A program made the position numbers and the translations under genes. A DNA stretch of 35,912 nt from an uncultured Rikenellaceae bacterium (lineage in GTDB: Bacteria > Bacteroidota > Bacteroidia > Bacteroidales > Rikenellaceae), in assembly GCA_947176715.1 (NCBI GenBank), contig CAMWRR010000002.1, positions 1 to 35,912 of the forward strand, read 5' to 3'. This document shows, piece after piece, positions 23,114-32,938 of this stretch. The notes beneath the pieces are model-generated. The model was not told the DNA's origin. It did not search any database and worked only from the letters and a program-made list of their open reading frames with translations. Positions within the stretch are counted from its first letter, which is position 1, and each line of letters begins with the position of its first letter.

Positions 23114-24244
23114 ATGAAAAAGATTCTCTTCCCGTTAATATCGTTGCTTGTCGGTTGCGGCTCACCGACGACGGAACATCGCGGCGCACAAACCACCGAG
23201 ATAACTCACGCGAGAGGTTTCACATTAGAGACATTCGACGGCTACACCGTAGCGCGCGTACGCGACCCGTGGGACACCACGCGCACCCTCCACACCTACG
23301 TACTGGTGCCCAAGAAAGCGCCGTTACCGGAGTCGTTGCCCGACGGCGACCTGATACGCACCCCTGTCGAAAAGGCGGCCGTGGCGAGCGGCGTACACTG
23401 CACTCTGCTCGAGGCCGTCGGTTGCGGCGATGCGGTGCGTGCGGTCTGCCAGCCCGAGTATATCTCGCACCGGTTCGTAAAGGAGGGCATCGAAGCCGGC
23501 ACCGTCGCCGACATAGGGGCACCCTCGCAGATAGACGTAGAGCGGCTCATCGGCTCCGGTGCCGAGCTAATAGTGATGTCGCCTTTCGAGGGTGTAAGCT
23601 ACGGCGCGGTAGAGAAGAGCGGCATACCTATAGTGGAGTGCGCCTCGTATATGGAGACCGAGCCGTTGGGACAGACCGAATGGCTCAAGTTCCACGCCGC
23701 ATTCTACGGACGTCTGCCCGAAGCCGACTCCCTGTTCCGGTGCATAGAGGCGCGCTATAACGCCGTACGCGACACGGCCTCCGCGGCGTCTTCGCATCCC
23801 GTGTTGCTCGCCGAGAGACGCGTAGGGCAGGTATGGTATGTCCCCGGCGGAGGCAGCTATGCGGCCAACCTTTACCGCGACGCCGGCACCGTATGGCCGT
23901 GGAGCGACAACGACTCCGCCGGCTCCCTCTCCCTCGGATTCGAGCAGGTGGTAGACCGGGCCGCCGATGCCGACGTATGGCTGATAAGATACCACGACCC
24001 GTCGTCGACCCTCACCTACGATGACCTCAGAGACGAATATCCCCTGTACGAGTTGTTCAAACCTTTCGGCAAGAGGAAGATATTCACATGCAACACGGCC
24101 GTCACCCCATACTACGAGACAGCCATCGTCAACCCCGACAAGGTGTTGTCCGACATAGTCAGGATAGCCCACCCCGAGCTGTTGACCGACACCCGGCTAT
24201 ACTATTACTCCCCCATGCCTGAAGACAACGCCTCGAGACACTGA
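23114..24244 (+). CDS. ABC importer substrate-binding lipoprotein (BtuF/FecB-like)
   Basis: The 376-residue lipoprotein has a signal with lipobox LLVGC. It belongs to the helical-backbone periplasmic binding proteins (PF01497) for cobalamin, siderophores or heme. Typical features are the first-lobe segment with VCQPEYISHRF and the loop IGAPSQIDVERLIGSGAELI ending in VMSPFEG. It also has YGAVEKSGIPIVECASYMET, the PLGQTEWLKFHAAFYGR helix that Bacteroidetes members share, and a second lobe with YVPGGGSYAANLYRDAG. The ATG at 23114 starts a proper signal peptide; seven upstream residues lie across the -7 region and are rejected. It heads a three-gene operon (14 bp to the permease). The substrate cannot be told from sequence. 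Confidence 0.88.
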   Translation: MKKILFPLISLLVGCGSPTTEHRGAQTTEITHARGFTLETFDGYTVARVRDPWDTTRTLHTYVLVPKKAPLPESLPDGDLIRTPVEKAAVASGVHCTLLEAVGCGDAVRAVCQPEYISHRFVKEGIEAGTVADIGAPSQIDVERLIGSGAELIVMSPFEGVSYGAVEKSGIPIVECASYMETEPLGQTEWLKFHAAFYGRLPEADSLFRCIEARYNAVRDTASAASSHPVLLAERRVGQVWYVPGGGSYAANLYRDAGTVWPWSDNDSAGSLSLGFEQVVDRAADADVWLIRYHDPSSTLTYDDLRDEYPLYELFKPFGKRKIFTCNTAVTPYYETAIVNPDKVLSDIVRIAHPELLTDTRLYYYSPMPEDNASRH

Positions 24245-24257
24245 CATCCTAAACCGC

Positions 24258-25286
24258 ATGAGACACTATCGCCTCTTCATCCCGCTTCTGTACATCGCTC
24301 TGGCATGCGTCATAATAGCCCTCGCTACAATATGTATGACCACGGGCGCCATAGACATACCCCCCTCGCAGGTGTGGGCCGCGCTCACCGGTGGCCATGT
24401 CGACAACCGCGTGTGGAGCGTCATTGTGACCCAGTCGCGTCTGCCCCAGACCGTAACGGCGCTCATGGCCGGAGCCGCGCTGGCGTGCGGAGGATTGCTC
24501 TTGCAGACACTCTTTGCCAATCCGCTCGCCGACCCCTCCATATTGGGTGTCAGCTCCGGTGCCGGATTGGGTGTGGCGGCGGTGATGCTCGCATCGGGCG
24601 GGGCCGTAGGGTCGCTCGCGGGGACTCTCTCTACGGTGGCGGGGGCAATGGTCGGGGCGATGGCCGTGCTGGCGTTGATAATAGCCCTGTCGACGGTGGT
24701 GCGTAGCAACGTAATGCTGTTGGTGGTGGGGCTGATGATAGGATATATGGCCTCCTCGGCGGTGTCGCTATTCAGCTTCATGGGGGCCGCCGAGAGCGTC
24801 AAGTCGTTTTCGGTGTGGGGCATGGGCGACTTCGGCGGCGTATCGCTCGCCCGTCTGCCCTACTTCGTGGCCATAACCGCGGCGGGCCTGCTATGGGCGC
24901 TACTCATGATGAAACCCATGAACGCCATGCTCTTGGGCGAGAGCTATTGCCGCAATCTCGGGGTGAATCTGAAGAAGCTGAGAGTGTCGGTGTTGTTATC
25001 CACAGGGTTGCTCACGGCTGTGGTGACGGCATTCTGCGGCCCCGTCTCGTTCATTGGGCTGGCCGTGCCTCACATGGCCCGTCTGCTTACGGGCACCTCC
25101 GACCACAGGGTGCTGATGCCGGTGGTGATGTTGCTCGGGGCGGCGGTGGCGCTTGCATGCAATCTGCTCACCACGGTGTTCGGAGAGGGTAATCTTTTGC
25201 CCCTCAATGTGGTGACACCGTTGCTTGGGGCCCCCGTCATAATATACGTCATAGTCAACAAACGCAAGATAGCCTATTTCAACTGA
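24258..25286 (+). CDS. FecCD/BtuC-family ABC importer permease
   Basis: This 342-residue inner-membrane protein has about ten hydrophobic segments. Motifs of the FecCD family are RLPQTVTALMAGAALACGG, then NPLADPSILGVSSGAGLG, GPVSFIGLAVPHMARLLTG (the cytoplasmic coupling region), and EGNLLPLNVVTPLLGAPVI. It forms the translocation channel as a homodimer in importers of cobalamin, heme or ferric siderophores. It lies between the binding protein and the ATPase, sharing the TGATG overlap with the latter. Confidence 0.94.
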   Translation: MRHYRLFIPLLYIALACVIIALATICMTTGAIDIPPSQVWAALTGGHVDNRVWSVIVTQSRLPQTVTALMAGAALACGGLLLQTLFANPLADPSILGVSSGAGLGVAAVMLASGGAVGSLAGTLSTVAGAMVGAMAVLALIIALSTVVRSNVMLLVVGLMIGYMASSAVSLFSFMGAAESVKSFSVWGMGDFGGVSLARLPYFVAITAAGLLWALLMMKPMNAMLLGESYCRNLGVNLKKLRVSVLLSTGLLTAVVTAFCGPVSFIGLAVPHMARLLTGTSDHRVLMPVVMLLGAAVALACNLLTTVFGEGNLLPLNVVTPLLGAPVIIYVIVNKRKIAYFN

Positions 25287-26077
25287 TGGACAAGAGCGAG
25301 AAAATACGCCCCTGTGCGGTGGAGTGCCGCGACCTGTCGATAGGTCACCGCGACGGCAGACCGTTGTTCCGCCACCTCGACTTAGTGTTGCCTAAAGGCG
25401 AGGTGACCTCGCTTCTCGGGGTCAACGGCTCAGGTAAATCGACGCTCATAAAGACCATCTGCGGCTTCATACCGCCCGTCGGAGGCGAGATATCGATAGC
25501 GGGGCGACGCTCCTGCGAATATTCGCGCGAGGAGATGGCCCGCACCGTGGGCGTGGTGCTCACCGAGCGGGGGGCCGAGGGGGGGCTTACCGTCTACGAG
25601 ACCGTATCTTTGGGCCGTTACCCCTACACCGACTTCCTCGGACGCATGAAAGCCGAGGACATAGCCGCCGTAGAGCAGGCTCTGGAGGAGGTGGGCATAG
25701 CCAACAAACGCGACTGTCACCTCTCGCGCATGAGCGACGGCGAACGGCAGAAGGTAATGATAGCCAAAGCCATAGCTCAGAACTGCCCCATCGTGGTGCT
25801 CGACGAACCGACCGCCTTTCTCGACGTCGCGGCCCGCATAAGGACCATGGAGCTGTTACGCAAGATATCGCGCGAGGGCGACCGTGCCATACTCATCTCC
25901 ACGCACGACCTCGACCTGGCCCTGCGCATGAGCGACAATCTGTGGATAATGTCGCCGGATACGGGCGTGATACAAGGCCCCGTCGCCGAGGTGGTGGAGC
26001 GCGGCGGACTTCGCTACATTCTCGGAGACGACATGGAGACGGGCAGGTATGCAAGCCTCTACGACACGCGACGCTAA
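25286..26077 (+). CDS. ABC importer ATP-binding protein (BtuD/FecE-like)
   Basis: The 263-residue ATPase drives the importer. Walker A is GVNGSGKST (about residue 45). Walker B is CPIVVLDEPTAFLD, followed by the switch histidine in STHDLDLAL. The ABC signature reads LSRMSDGERQKVMIAKAIAQ, where LSGGE is replaced by MSDGE, a variant common in FecE/BtuD-type proteins. The start ATG overlaps the permease stop (TGATG), which implies translational coupling. No terminator is visible in the following 330 bp before leuS, where two leuS promoters lie. Confidence 0.94.
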   Translation: MDKSEKIRPCAVECRDLSIGHRDGRPLFRHLDLVLPKGEVTSLLGVNGSGKSTLIKTICGFIPPVGGEISIAGRRSCEYSREEMARTVGVVLTERGAEGGLTVYETVSLGRYPYTDFLGRMKAEDIAAVEQALEEVGIANKRDCHLSRMSDGERQKVMIAKAIAQNCPIVVLDEPTAFLDVAARIRTMELLRKISREGDRAILISTHDLDLALRMSDNLWIMSPDTGVIQGPVAEVVERGGLRYILGDDMETGRYASLYDTRR

Positions 26078-26287
26078 AAGGTCGCTTCGGATGCCGTACG
26101 GGCGACAAGGTTAGGACAGAGAGCCATCGAGACCCGCACTGCCGCATCAAATCACGTTTCCGTCGGGCGGCGACGAACAATTTTATCAAAAAGATGTCAA
26201 ACCGGAAAAATGATTTCCGAAAGTGAGCGAAAGCCCCTGTACGGCACAAAATTGTCGTGTCGGAGTATCAAATGACGCAAAAAGATT

Positions 26288-26295
26288 TACCTTTG
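26288..26295 (+). promoter_or_regulatory. leuS upstream -7 element TACCTTTG
   Basis: A full -7 match without a correctly spaced TTG. It would give a leader of about 110 nt. Weaker candidate than the promoter at 26328. Confidence 0.4.
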
Positions 26296-26327
26296 CGTAT
26301 CGATTGTGCCCGACAGGTCGGAATGTA

Positions 26328-26358
26328 TTGTATCGGCCCGTCGTGTCGTATATGTTTG
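26328..26358 (+). promoter_or_regulatory. leuS promoter
   Basis: TTG (26328-26330), exactly 20 bp, TATGTTTG (26351-26358). The leader is about 50 nt, with no T-box or leucine leader peptide seen. Confidence 0.7.
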
Positions 26359-26413
26359 TGTCGGTGTGTTCTTACGGCAGAGGGCGTAACGCACCGACGG
26401 AAAAATTCACGAT

Positions 26414-29179
26414 ATGGAATACGATTTCAGAGAGATAGAGGCCAAATGGCAGAAACGTTGGAGAGAAGAGGGCACCTATAAGGTCACCGAGGAGAAGGGC
26501 AAGCCCAAGTTCTACGTCCTCGACATGTTTCCCTACCCCTCGGGAGCGGGTCTGCACGTGGGCCATCCGCTCGGTTACATAGCCTCGGACATCTACTCGC
26601 GCTACAAGCGTCAGAAAGGGTTCAACGTGTTGCATCCCATGGGCTACGATGCGTTCGGTCTGCCCGCCGAGCAGTACGCCATACAGACGGGCCAGCACCC
26701 CGAGAAGACCACCACCGACAACATAAACCGCTATCGCCAGCAGCTCGACAAGATAGGCTTCTCGTTCGACTGGAGCCGCGAGATACGCACCTGCGACAGA
26801 GGCTACTACAAATGGACCCAGTGGGCCTTCGAGAAGATGTTCGGCCACTACTACGACAACGCCGCGGGCAAGGCCGAGCCGATAGAGAAGCTCATAAAAC
26901 GTTTCGAGGAGCGGGGCACCGAGGGGCTCGACGCCGCATGCACGCAACAGCTACGCTTCACCGCCGGAGAGTGGCGCGATATGGATGCCCACGCCAAGGA
27001 GAGGACGCTCGAGAACTATCGTCTGGCATTCCGCGCCGCCACTATGGTCAACTGGTGCGCCGAGCTGGGCACGGTGCTGGCCAACGACGAGGTCAAGGAC
27101 GGCCTGTCGGTCAGGGGCGGCTATCCCGTGGAGCAACGCCTCATGCAACAGTGGCTCCTGAGGGTGACGGCATACGCCGAAAGGCTTTTGGAGGGACTCG
27201 ACACACTCCAGTGGAGCGAATCGCTCAAAGAGATACAGCGTAACTGGATAGGCAAGTCGACCGGGGCGCAGATGTTCTTCCCCATAGAGGGCCACGACGA
27301 CAAGAAATTAGAGATATTCACCACCCGCGCCGACACCGTATTCGGCGTCACATTCATGGTGATGGCTCCCGAGCACGCGTGGGCCCGCGAGATAGCCTCG
27401 CCCGAACAACTGCCCGCCGTCGAGGAGTACATATCGCAGAGCAAGAAACGCTCCGAACGCGAGCGCATGGCCGACACCAAGAGGGTGAGCGGCGTATTCA
27501 CCGGGGCCTACTGCCTCAACCCGTTCAACGGCACGAGGATACCCATATACCTGAGCGACTACGTGCTTGCCGGCTACGGCACCGGGGCCATCATGGCGGT
27601 GCCCGCGCACGACAGCCGCGACTGGGCTTTCGCACGTCATTTCAATCTGCCTATAATACCGGTGGTTGCCGGCGGCGACCTCGACGTATCGTCATACGAC
27701 GCCAAAGAGGGCAAGATGATAAACTCGGAGTTCCTCGACGGGCTCGATGTCAAGGAGGCCATCCCCGCCATGCTCGAGGAGGTGGAGAGGCGCGGCATAG
27801 GTGCCAAGAAGGTCAACTACCGTCTGCGCGACGCTATCTTCTCGCGCCAGAGATACTGGGGCGAGCCTTTCCCCGTCTATTACGTGGACGGCATACCCCA
27901 CCTCGTACCCGAAGACAAACTGCCGCTGGAGCTTCCGCCCATCGACAACTTCGGACCCACAGCCGACGGAGAGCCGCCGCTGGCACGCGTCGAAGGGTGG
28001 CACACGGCCGAGGGGTACCCCTACGAGCTTAGCACCATGCCGGGCTTCGCAGGGTCGTCGGCATACTACCTCCGCTACATGGACCCGCACAACGACAAGG
28101 CGCTCGTGAGCCGTCAGGCGAACGAATACTGGCGTAACGTCGACCTCTACGTCGGCGGCATAGAGCACGCCACGGGCCACCTCATCTACTCCCGCTTCTG
28201 GAACAAGTTCCTCTACGACTTGGGCTACGTATGCGAGGCCGAGCCGTTCAAGAAGCTCGTCAATCAGGGGATGATACAGGGCCGCTCGTCGTTCGTGTAC
28301 AGGATAAAGAACACCGACACCTTCGTATCGGCCTCTCTCAAAGAGGAATACGACACACAGGAGATACACGTGGATGTCAACATTGTACGTAACGACATAC
28401 TCGACATAGAGGCTTTCCGGGCATGGCGCGACGAGTTCAAAAACTCGGAGTTCATATTGGAGGATGGCAAATACGTCTGCGGCTGGGCCGTGGAGAAGAT
28501 GTCCAAGTCGATGTTCAACGTGGTCAACCCCGACAACATAATAGAGCGTTACGGCGCCGACACCCTCCGTGTCTACGAGATGTTCCTCGGCCCGCTCGAA
28601 CAGTCGAAGCCGTGGGACACCAACGGCATAGACGGCGTGCACAAATTCCTGCGCAAATTCTGGAGGCTCTATTTCGCCGCCGACGGCACACTACTGGCCG
28701 ACGACAGCGAAGCCTCGCCCGAGGCGCTCAAGACGCTTCACAAGACTATAAAAAAGGTGAGCGAAGACATCGAGAACTTCTCGTTCAACACCTCGGTGAG
28801 CGCCTTTATGATATGCGTCAACGAGCTGGGCGACGCCGCATGCCGTTCGCGCAAGGTGCTGGAGCCGCTCGTGGCTCTGATATGCCCGTTCGCCCCCCAC
28901 ATAGCGGAGGAGATATGGGAGGCGCTCGGCATGAAAGGCAGCGCGTGCGACGCTCCGTTCCCAGTGTTCGACCCTAAATATCTGGTGGAGGAGAGCTTCG
29001 AGTATCCGGTGTCGTTCAACGGCAAGATGCGTTTCAAGAAGAGGCTGTCGCTCTCTGCGAGCCAAGAGGAGGCGGAGAGAGAGCTGCTTGCCGACCCTGC
29101 GACGCAGAGATACCTCGACGGCAAGGAGCCGAAGAAGATAGTATTCGTAAAAGGCAAGATAATCAACATCGTACACTGA
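26414..29179 (+). CDS. leuS: Leucyl-tRNA synthetase
   Basis: LeuS charges tRNA-Leu in the cytosol. The 921-residue protein has the HIGH-type motif [16 protein letters not shown] near residue 40. The editing (CP1) domain carries [19 protein letters not shown], which contains the threonine-to-aspartate editing pocket. The KMSKS loop is [12 protein letters not shown]. The leucine-specific insertion just before KMSKS and a C-terminal anticodon and tRNA-binding region (from about 720) are present. Length is normal for Bacteroidetes. It is expressed alone from its own promoter(s). Two tRNA-Leu genes flank it at a distance (17549 and 32979), which is probably coincidence. Confidence 0.98.
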   Translation: MEYDFREIEAKWQKRWREEGTYKVTEEKGKPKFYVLDMFPYPSGAGLHVGHPLGYIASDIYSRYKRQKGFNVLHPMGYDAFGLPAEQYAIQTGQHPEKTTTDNINRYRQQLDKIGFSFDWSREIRTCDRGYYKWTQWAFEKMFGHYYDNAAGKAEPIEKLIKRFEERGTEGLDAACTQQLRFTAGEWRDMDAHAKERTLENYRLAFRAATMVNWCAELGTVLANDEVKDGLSVRGGYPVEQRLMQQWLLRVTAYAERLLEGLDTLQWSESLKEIQRNWIGKSTGAQMFFPIEGHDDKKLEIFTTRADTVFGVTFMVMAPEHAWAREIASPEQLPAVEEYISQSKKRSERERMADTKRVSGVFTGAYCLNPFNGTRIPIYLSDYVLAGYGTGAIMAVPAHDSRDWAFARHFNLPIIPVVAGGDLDVSSYDAKEGKMINSEFLDGLDVKEAIPAMLEEVERRGIGAKKVNYRLRDAIFSRQRYWGEPFPVYYVDGIPHLVPEDKLPLELPPIDNFGPTADGEPPLARVEGWHTAEGYPYELSTMPGFAGSSAYYLRYMDPHNDKALVSRQANEYWRNVDLYVGGIEHATGHLIYSRFWNKFLYDLGYVCEAEPFKKLVNQGMIQGRSSFVYRIKNTDTFVSASLKEEYDTQEIHVDVNIVRNDILDIEAFRAWRDEFKNSEFILEDGKYVCGWAVEKMSKSMFNVVNPDNIIERYGADTLRVYEMFLGPLEQSKPWDTNGIDGVHKFLRKFWRLYFAADGTLLADDSEASPEALKTLHKTIKKVSEDIENFSFNTSVSAFMICVNELGDAACRSRKVLEPLVALICPFAPHIAEEIWEALGMKGSACDAPFPVFDPKYLVEESFEYPVSFNGKMRFKKRLSLSASQEEAERELLADPATQRYLDGKEPKKIVFVKGKIINIVH

Positions 29180-29186
29180 CCGCACC

Positions 29187-29212
29187 GCCCCTCTGTTCAG
29201 GAACGGAGGGGC
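29187..29212 (+). terminator. Palindromic hairpin after leuS
   Basis: GCCCCTCTGTTC and GGAACGGAGGGGC pair almost fully with a tiny loop. No T-run follows, so termination is likely but not certain. Confidence 0.55.
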
Positions 29213-29250
29213 CGCCGGTCCGCAAAACCGTAATTATTAAACACACAGAT

Positions 29251-30174
29251 ATGGCTAAATTAAAAATCAAACTGACCCGCAAACAGATTCTGTCAGAGGT
29301 GAGAGCCTACATAATGATAACCGTAGGATTGCTGATCTACTCTTTCGCCTGGACCAACATCATCACTCCCGCCAAATTCATCGGCGGCGGACTGCCCGGT
29401 ATAAGTACGCTTCTGGAGCTGGCCACGGGCGGGTTCCTCGACATGGGCACCTACTACTTCATCCTCAACACCATGCTGTTGATAGCCGGACTGATAATAA
29501 TAGGTCCCACTTTCGGCATAAAGACGGTATACGCCGTATGCCTCATGTCGACGGCGCTGTCGGTACTGCCGAGCATCGTACCGGCAGACTTGGTCGGTCT
29601 TCAGGACGACAAACTGCTATCCGCGGTACTGGGCGGAGCGTTGTGCGGACTCGGCATCGCCATCTGTTTCATGAACGGCGGCAGTACGGGAGGCACGGAT
29701 ATATTGGCCATGATAGTCAACAAGTTCTACAACATGAGCCTCGGCAAGTTGCTCATGCTTTTCGACATCATAATCATCGGTTGCTCCTATTTCATCTATC
29801 ATAACATATCGGCCATCATATACGGCTACATCGTGCTCGGCGTAATGGGCAACACCATAGACATGGTAATGGCGGGCAGCAGACAATCGTGCCAGCTTAT
29901 GGTCATATCCAAGAAATACGACCAGATCGCCGACCGCATCGTCAATGTCGCACACCGCGGCGTAACCGTTCTCGACGGCTCAGGCTGGTACACCAAGAAC
30001 CCGCAGAAGGTGCTTATGATATTCTGCCGCAGAAGCGAATCGACCACCATCTGCCGCATAGTCAAAGAGCAGGACTCGGACGCTTTCATATCCAATGCGG
30101 CCATATCGGGGGTATACGGTAACGGTTTCGAGAACCTCAAGCTGAAACAGCGCAACAACAAATCGGAAAATTGA
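29251..30174 (+). CDS. YitT-family membrane protein (YitT + DUF2179)
   Basis: The 307-residue protein has five to six hydrophobic segments (about residues 20-205) of the YitT/DUF161 family: SFAWTNIITPAKFIGGGLPG and ICFMNGGSTGGTDILAMIV are the conserved loops. A C-terminal cytosolic DUF2179 domain follows (about 215-290, VTVLDGSGWYTKNPQKVLM then the SDAFISNAAISGVYG region). The molecular function of the family is not established. It opens an operon with the M23 peptidase (1-nt overlap) and the PNPOx-family gene. No clear promoter is seen in the short gap after leuS. Confidence 0.9.
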   Translation: MAKLKIKLTRKQILSEVRAYIMITVGLLIYSFAWTNIITPAKFIGGGLPGISTLLELATGGFLDMGTYYFILNTMLLIAGLIIIGPTFGIKTVYAVCLMSTALSVLPSIVPADLVGLQDDKLLSAVLGGALCGLGIAICFMNGGSTGGTDILAMIVNKFYNMSLGKLLMLFDIIIIGCSYFIYHNISAIIYGYIVLGVMGNTIDMVMAGSRQSCQLMVISKKYDQIADRIVNVAHRGVTVLDGSGWYTKNPQKVLMIFCRRSESTTICRIVKEQDSDAFISNAAISGVYGNGFENLKLKQRNNKSEN

Positions 30175-31514
30175 TGAATATTTCGAGACGCGACAAGATA
30201 TCCGTTGCGATAATAATAGTCAGCTTAGCCACCATAGTATTCACACTGCTCTACCGTTACGGTGTCTTCGGCATAGAGGTCGATTTCAACAAGCCGGTAA
30301 AGGAGCTCGAGGTGTCGGAGCCGGAGTATCTCTACGGCATACGCATCGACTCGCTCAACGTCACTACCGAGACCGTGGCGAGCGGGCAGACATTCTCGGG
30401 AATACTCGACGGATACGGGGTGGGCGGACGCGTCATAGACGAGCTGATACGCAAATGCGGCGGAGTATTCGACCTGCGTCAGTTGCGCGAGGGGAACAAA
30501 TACACCGCCTTCACGGCTATGGACAGTACCCAGAAGCTGCAATATCTTGTCTACGAAAGCTCTATCAGCGACTTCGTGACATTCTGTTTCAAGGATACGT
30601 TGGCCGTCAACGTGCAGAAAAAAGAGATAGAGACCCGTCGCCGCATGGCCTCCGCCACCATAGAGAGCTCTCTGTGGAACGCGGCCGTGGGGGCGGGAAT
30701 GAACGGCACCGTAGCTATGAACCTTGCCGACGTCTACCAGTGGAGCATCGACTTTTACGCCATACAATCCGGAGACTCGTTCAAGGTGATATACGACGAG
30801 CTCTTCATCGACGGCAAGAGCGTGGGCGTGGGCACAATATGGGGCGCCGTGTTCAATCACGGAGGCAAAGACTACTACGCCATACGCCACCAATATACCG
30901 AAAACGGCGTGGAGCAACACGGCTACTGGGACGAGACGGGGCGTTCGTTAAGGAGCGCGTTCCTCAAAGCGCCGCTAAAATATACGCGTATCAGCTCCAA
31001 ATTCTCCAACTCGAGGCTCCACCCCGTACTCCGCATACGCCGTCCGCACCACGGCGTCGACTATGCCGCCCCGCTGGGGACACCGGTACACGCCATCGCC
31101 AACGGCGTAGTCACGCACAAATATTACGAAAAGGGAGGCGGCAATGTCCTCAAGATAAAACACTCGCGCGGATATGTGTCGGGTTATCTGCACCTTAGCA
31201 AATACGCCAAAGGCATAAACGTAGGCACTCAGGTAAAACAGGGCGACCTCATAGCATACGTCGGAAGCACCGGCACATCCACCGGTCCTCACCTCGACTT
31301 CCGTATATGGAAGAACGGCACCGCGATAGACCCGCTCAAGATGACCGACGTCAAGGGCGAAGACATAAGCAGCGCCCAGCGCCCCGGCTTCGAGGAGACC
31401 AAACGGCGCATATTGGCGGAGCTGGAGGGCAAGGAGTACACTGCGCCCGCTGGCAAGGTCCCTGCCGCCAAAGGCATCATGCCCGACATATTCAGAGAGG
31501 TGAAAGGCAACTGA
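30174..31514 (+). CDS. M23 (LytM) family peptidase, membrane-anchored
   Basis: The 446-residue protein has one N-terminal membrane helix (about residues 10-27), an OapA/LysM-like middle region, and a C-terminal LytM domain (about 280-400). The first zinc motif HxxxD is HHGVDY. The second motif, normally HxH, reads GPHLDF: the catalytic His is present but the metal-ligand His is Asp. Other hallmarks (SSKFSNSRLHPVLR, GTPVHAIANGVV, GYLHLSKYAKGINVG, QGDLIAYVGSTGTSTGPH) are intact. Such enzymes cut peptidoglycan cross-bridges or act as regulators when inactive. The ATG at 30174 overlaps the yitT stop (TGATG). The alternative TTG at 30171 is less likely. Confidence 0.9.
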   Translation: MNISRRDKISVAIIIVSLATIVFTLLYRYGVFGIEVDFNKPVKELEVSEPEYLYGIRIDSLNVTTETVASGQTFSGILDGYGVGGRVIDELIRKCGGVFDLRQLREGNKYTAFTAMDSTQKLQYLVYESSISDFVTFCFKDTLAVNVQKKEIETRRRMASATIESSLWNAAVGAGMNGTVAMNLADVYQWSIDFYAIQSGDSFKVIYDELFIDGKSVGVGTIWGAVFNHGGKDYYAIRHQYTENGVEQHGYWDETGRSLRSAFLKAPLKYTRISSKFSNSRLHPVLRIRRPHHGVDYAAPLGTPVHAIANGVVTHKYYEKGGGNVLKIKHSRGYVSGYLHLSKYAKGINVGTQVKQGDLIAYVGSTGTSTGPHLDFRIWKNGTAIDPLKMTDVKGEDISSAQRPGFEETKRRILAELEGKEYTAPAGKVPAAKGIMPDIFREVKGN

Positions 31515-31515
31515 C

Positions 31516-31941
31516 ATGGACGAACGTATCGAACGTTTCCTGACCGGGCACCACGTGGCCACATTGGCTACCGTAGCACCAGACGGCTCCCCCTACTGTT
31601 GCAACATATTCTATGCCTACGACGCCGACAACTGCGCGCTCATATTCTCATCCGACACCAAGACCGCACATACGGGCCACTTCACCGCCGACGACAGAGT
31701 GGCGGCATCGGTGGTGCTGGAGTCGAAAGCGATAGGTACGCTCCGTGGCGCCCAGATGACCGGACGCATAGTACGCCCCGAGGCCGACGAGCTCGACAAA
31801 GCCCGCCGGCGTTATCTCAAAAGATTCCCCTACGCCGCCGTCATGCCGCTGGAGCTATGGATTATGAGAATAGACTTCGTGAAACATACCGACAACAGAC
31901 TGGGATTCGGGGTTAAGCTGAAGTGGTCGCGGGAGGGGTGA
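31516..31941 (+). CDS. Pyridoxamine 5'-phosphate oxidase-family protein (YhbP-like)
   Basis: The 141-residue protein has the FMN-binding split-barrel fold. It opens ERFLTGHHVATLATVAPDG, followed by PYCCNIFYAYD, LIFSSDTKTAHTGHF and AIGTLRGAQMTGRIV. This is the pattern of putative PNPOx/YhbP (UPF0306) proteins. True PdxH residues for PLP formation are not evident, so the reaction is unknown. It begins 1 bp after the peptidase stop and closes the yitT operon. Confidence 0.85.
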   Translation: MDERIERFLTGHHVATLATVAPDGSPYCCNIFYAYDADNCALIFSSDTKTAHTGHFTADDRVAASVVLESKAIGTLRGAQMTGRIVRPEADELDKARRRYLKRFPYAAVMPLELWIMRIDFVKHTDNRLGFGVKLKWSREG

Positions 31942-32050
31942 CAAAGTTTTCCGAAGGATGTTTTTATAACATGCGACAGATTTTACGTAGTTTATGCAGG
32001 TGACGGATTTCCCCACAAAAGTGTTTTTCTACAACCGAGGAGGGGAGCAA

Positions 32051-32066
32051 TGTAACCGTTCTTACA
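32051..32066 (+). promoter_or_regulatory. Palindrome TGTAA-N6-TTACA upstream of dinD
   Basis: TGTAACCGTTCTTACA ends 16 bp before the dinD ATG. In E. coli dinD is LexA-controlled, so an SOS-type operator here is an idea; the sequence does not match a LexA box I know. No TAnnTTTG element is visible in 31942-32082. Confidence 0.3.
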
Positions 32067-32082
32067 ACCGACTGACATAAAA

Positions 32083-32916
32083 ATGAAAACGGAAGAGATA
32101 AACGCACTGTTTGAACAATTTGAATCTATCGTATGTCTTTACGACGGCGTAGAGTGCTGGAGTGCAAGAGAGCTTCATTCGGTATTGGGATATACGCAAT
32201 GGCGTAACTTCATACCGGCAATAGAAAAAGCTAAAAATGCGTGCGAAAGCGCAGGGGAGCGAGTTACTGACCATTTTGCGGACGTCCGCAAAATGGTATC
32301 TCTCGGCTCTGGCTCGGAACGCGAAGTCGACGACTATATGTTGACACGTTACGCATGTTATCTGATTGCGCAGAACGGCGATCCCCGCAAGTCGCAGATA
32401 GCCTTTGCTCAGAACTACTTCGCCGTTCAGACCCGTCGCGCGGAGCTGGTACAGAAACGACTCGCCGACAACGAACGCGTACAGGCCCGCGCAAAACTGG
32501 CCGAGACAGAAAAACGCCTGTCGGGCATACTTTACGAACGAGGCATCGACAACAAAGGGTTCGCTATAATCCGCTCCAAAGGCGACAAGGCGTTGTTTCA
32601 TCTCGACACGGCTCTGTTGAAGCGCAAGCTCGGCGCTCCCGAGGGTCGTCCCTTAGCCGATTTTCTACCGACCATAAGCATCAAGGCCAAAGATTTCGCC
32701 GCCGAAATGACCTCCGTCAACGCCGAACAAAAAGACCTGCACGGCCAAAACGCGATAGAGAAAGAGCACATAGACAACAATATAGCCGTACGCGACATGT
32801 TACTGAGCCGAGGAATCGTTCCCGAACAACTACCGGCAGGAGAGGATGTGAAAAAGGTGGAACGCCGGCTCAAATCCGAAGAGAAGACTCTCACAAAAGG
32901 GAATAAGATAAAGTAA
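32083..32916 (+). CDS. dinD: DNA-damage-inducible protein D
   Basis: The 277-residue length is close to E. coli DinD (274). The N-terminal Bro-N-like region reads [20 protein letters not shown] and [20 protein letters not shown]. The core has [19 protein letters not shown] and the helix [19 protein letters not shown], all typical of DinD. The C-terminal part is highly charged and helical (about 200-277). DinD inhibits RecA-mediated strand exchange in E. coli; the same role here is inference. It is convergent with tRNA-Leu(CAG), from which it is separated by a shared terminator. Confidence 0.9.
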   Translation: MKTEEINALFEQFESIVCLYDGVECWSARELHSVLGYTQWRNFIPAIEKAKNACESAGERVTDHFADVRKMVSLGSGSEREVDDYMLTRYACYLIAQNGDPRKSQIAFAQNYFAVQTRRAELVQKRLADNERVQARAKLAETEKRLSGILYERGIDNKGFAIIRSKGDKALFHLDTALLKRKLGAPEGRPLADFLPTISIKAKDFAAEMTSVNAEQKDLHGQNAIEKEHIDNNIAVRDMLLSRGIVPEQLPAGEDVKKVERRLKSEEKTLTKGNKIK

Positions 32917-32938
32917 TAACACACCTGTCTGCAAAAAC

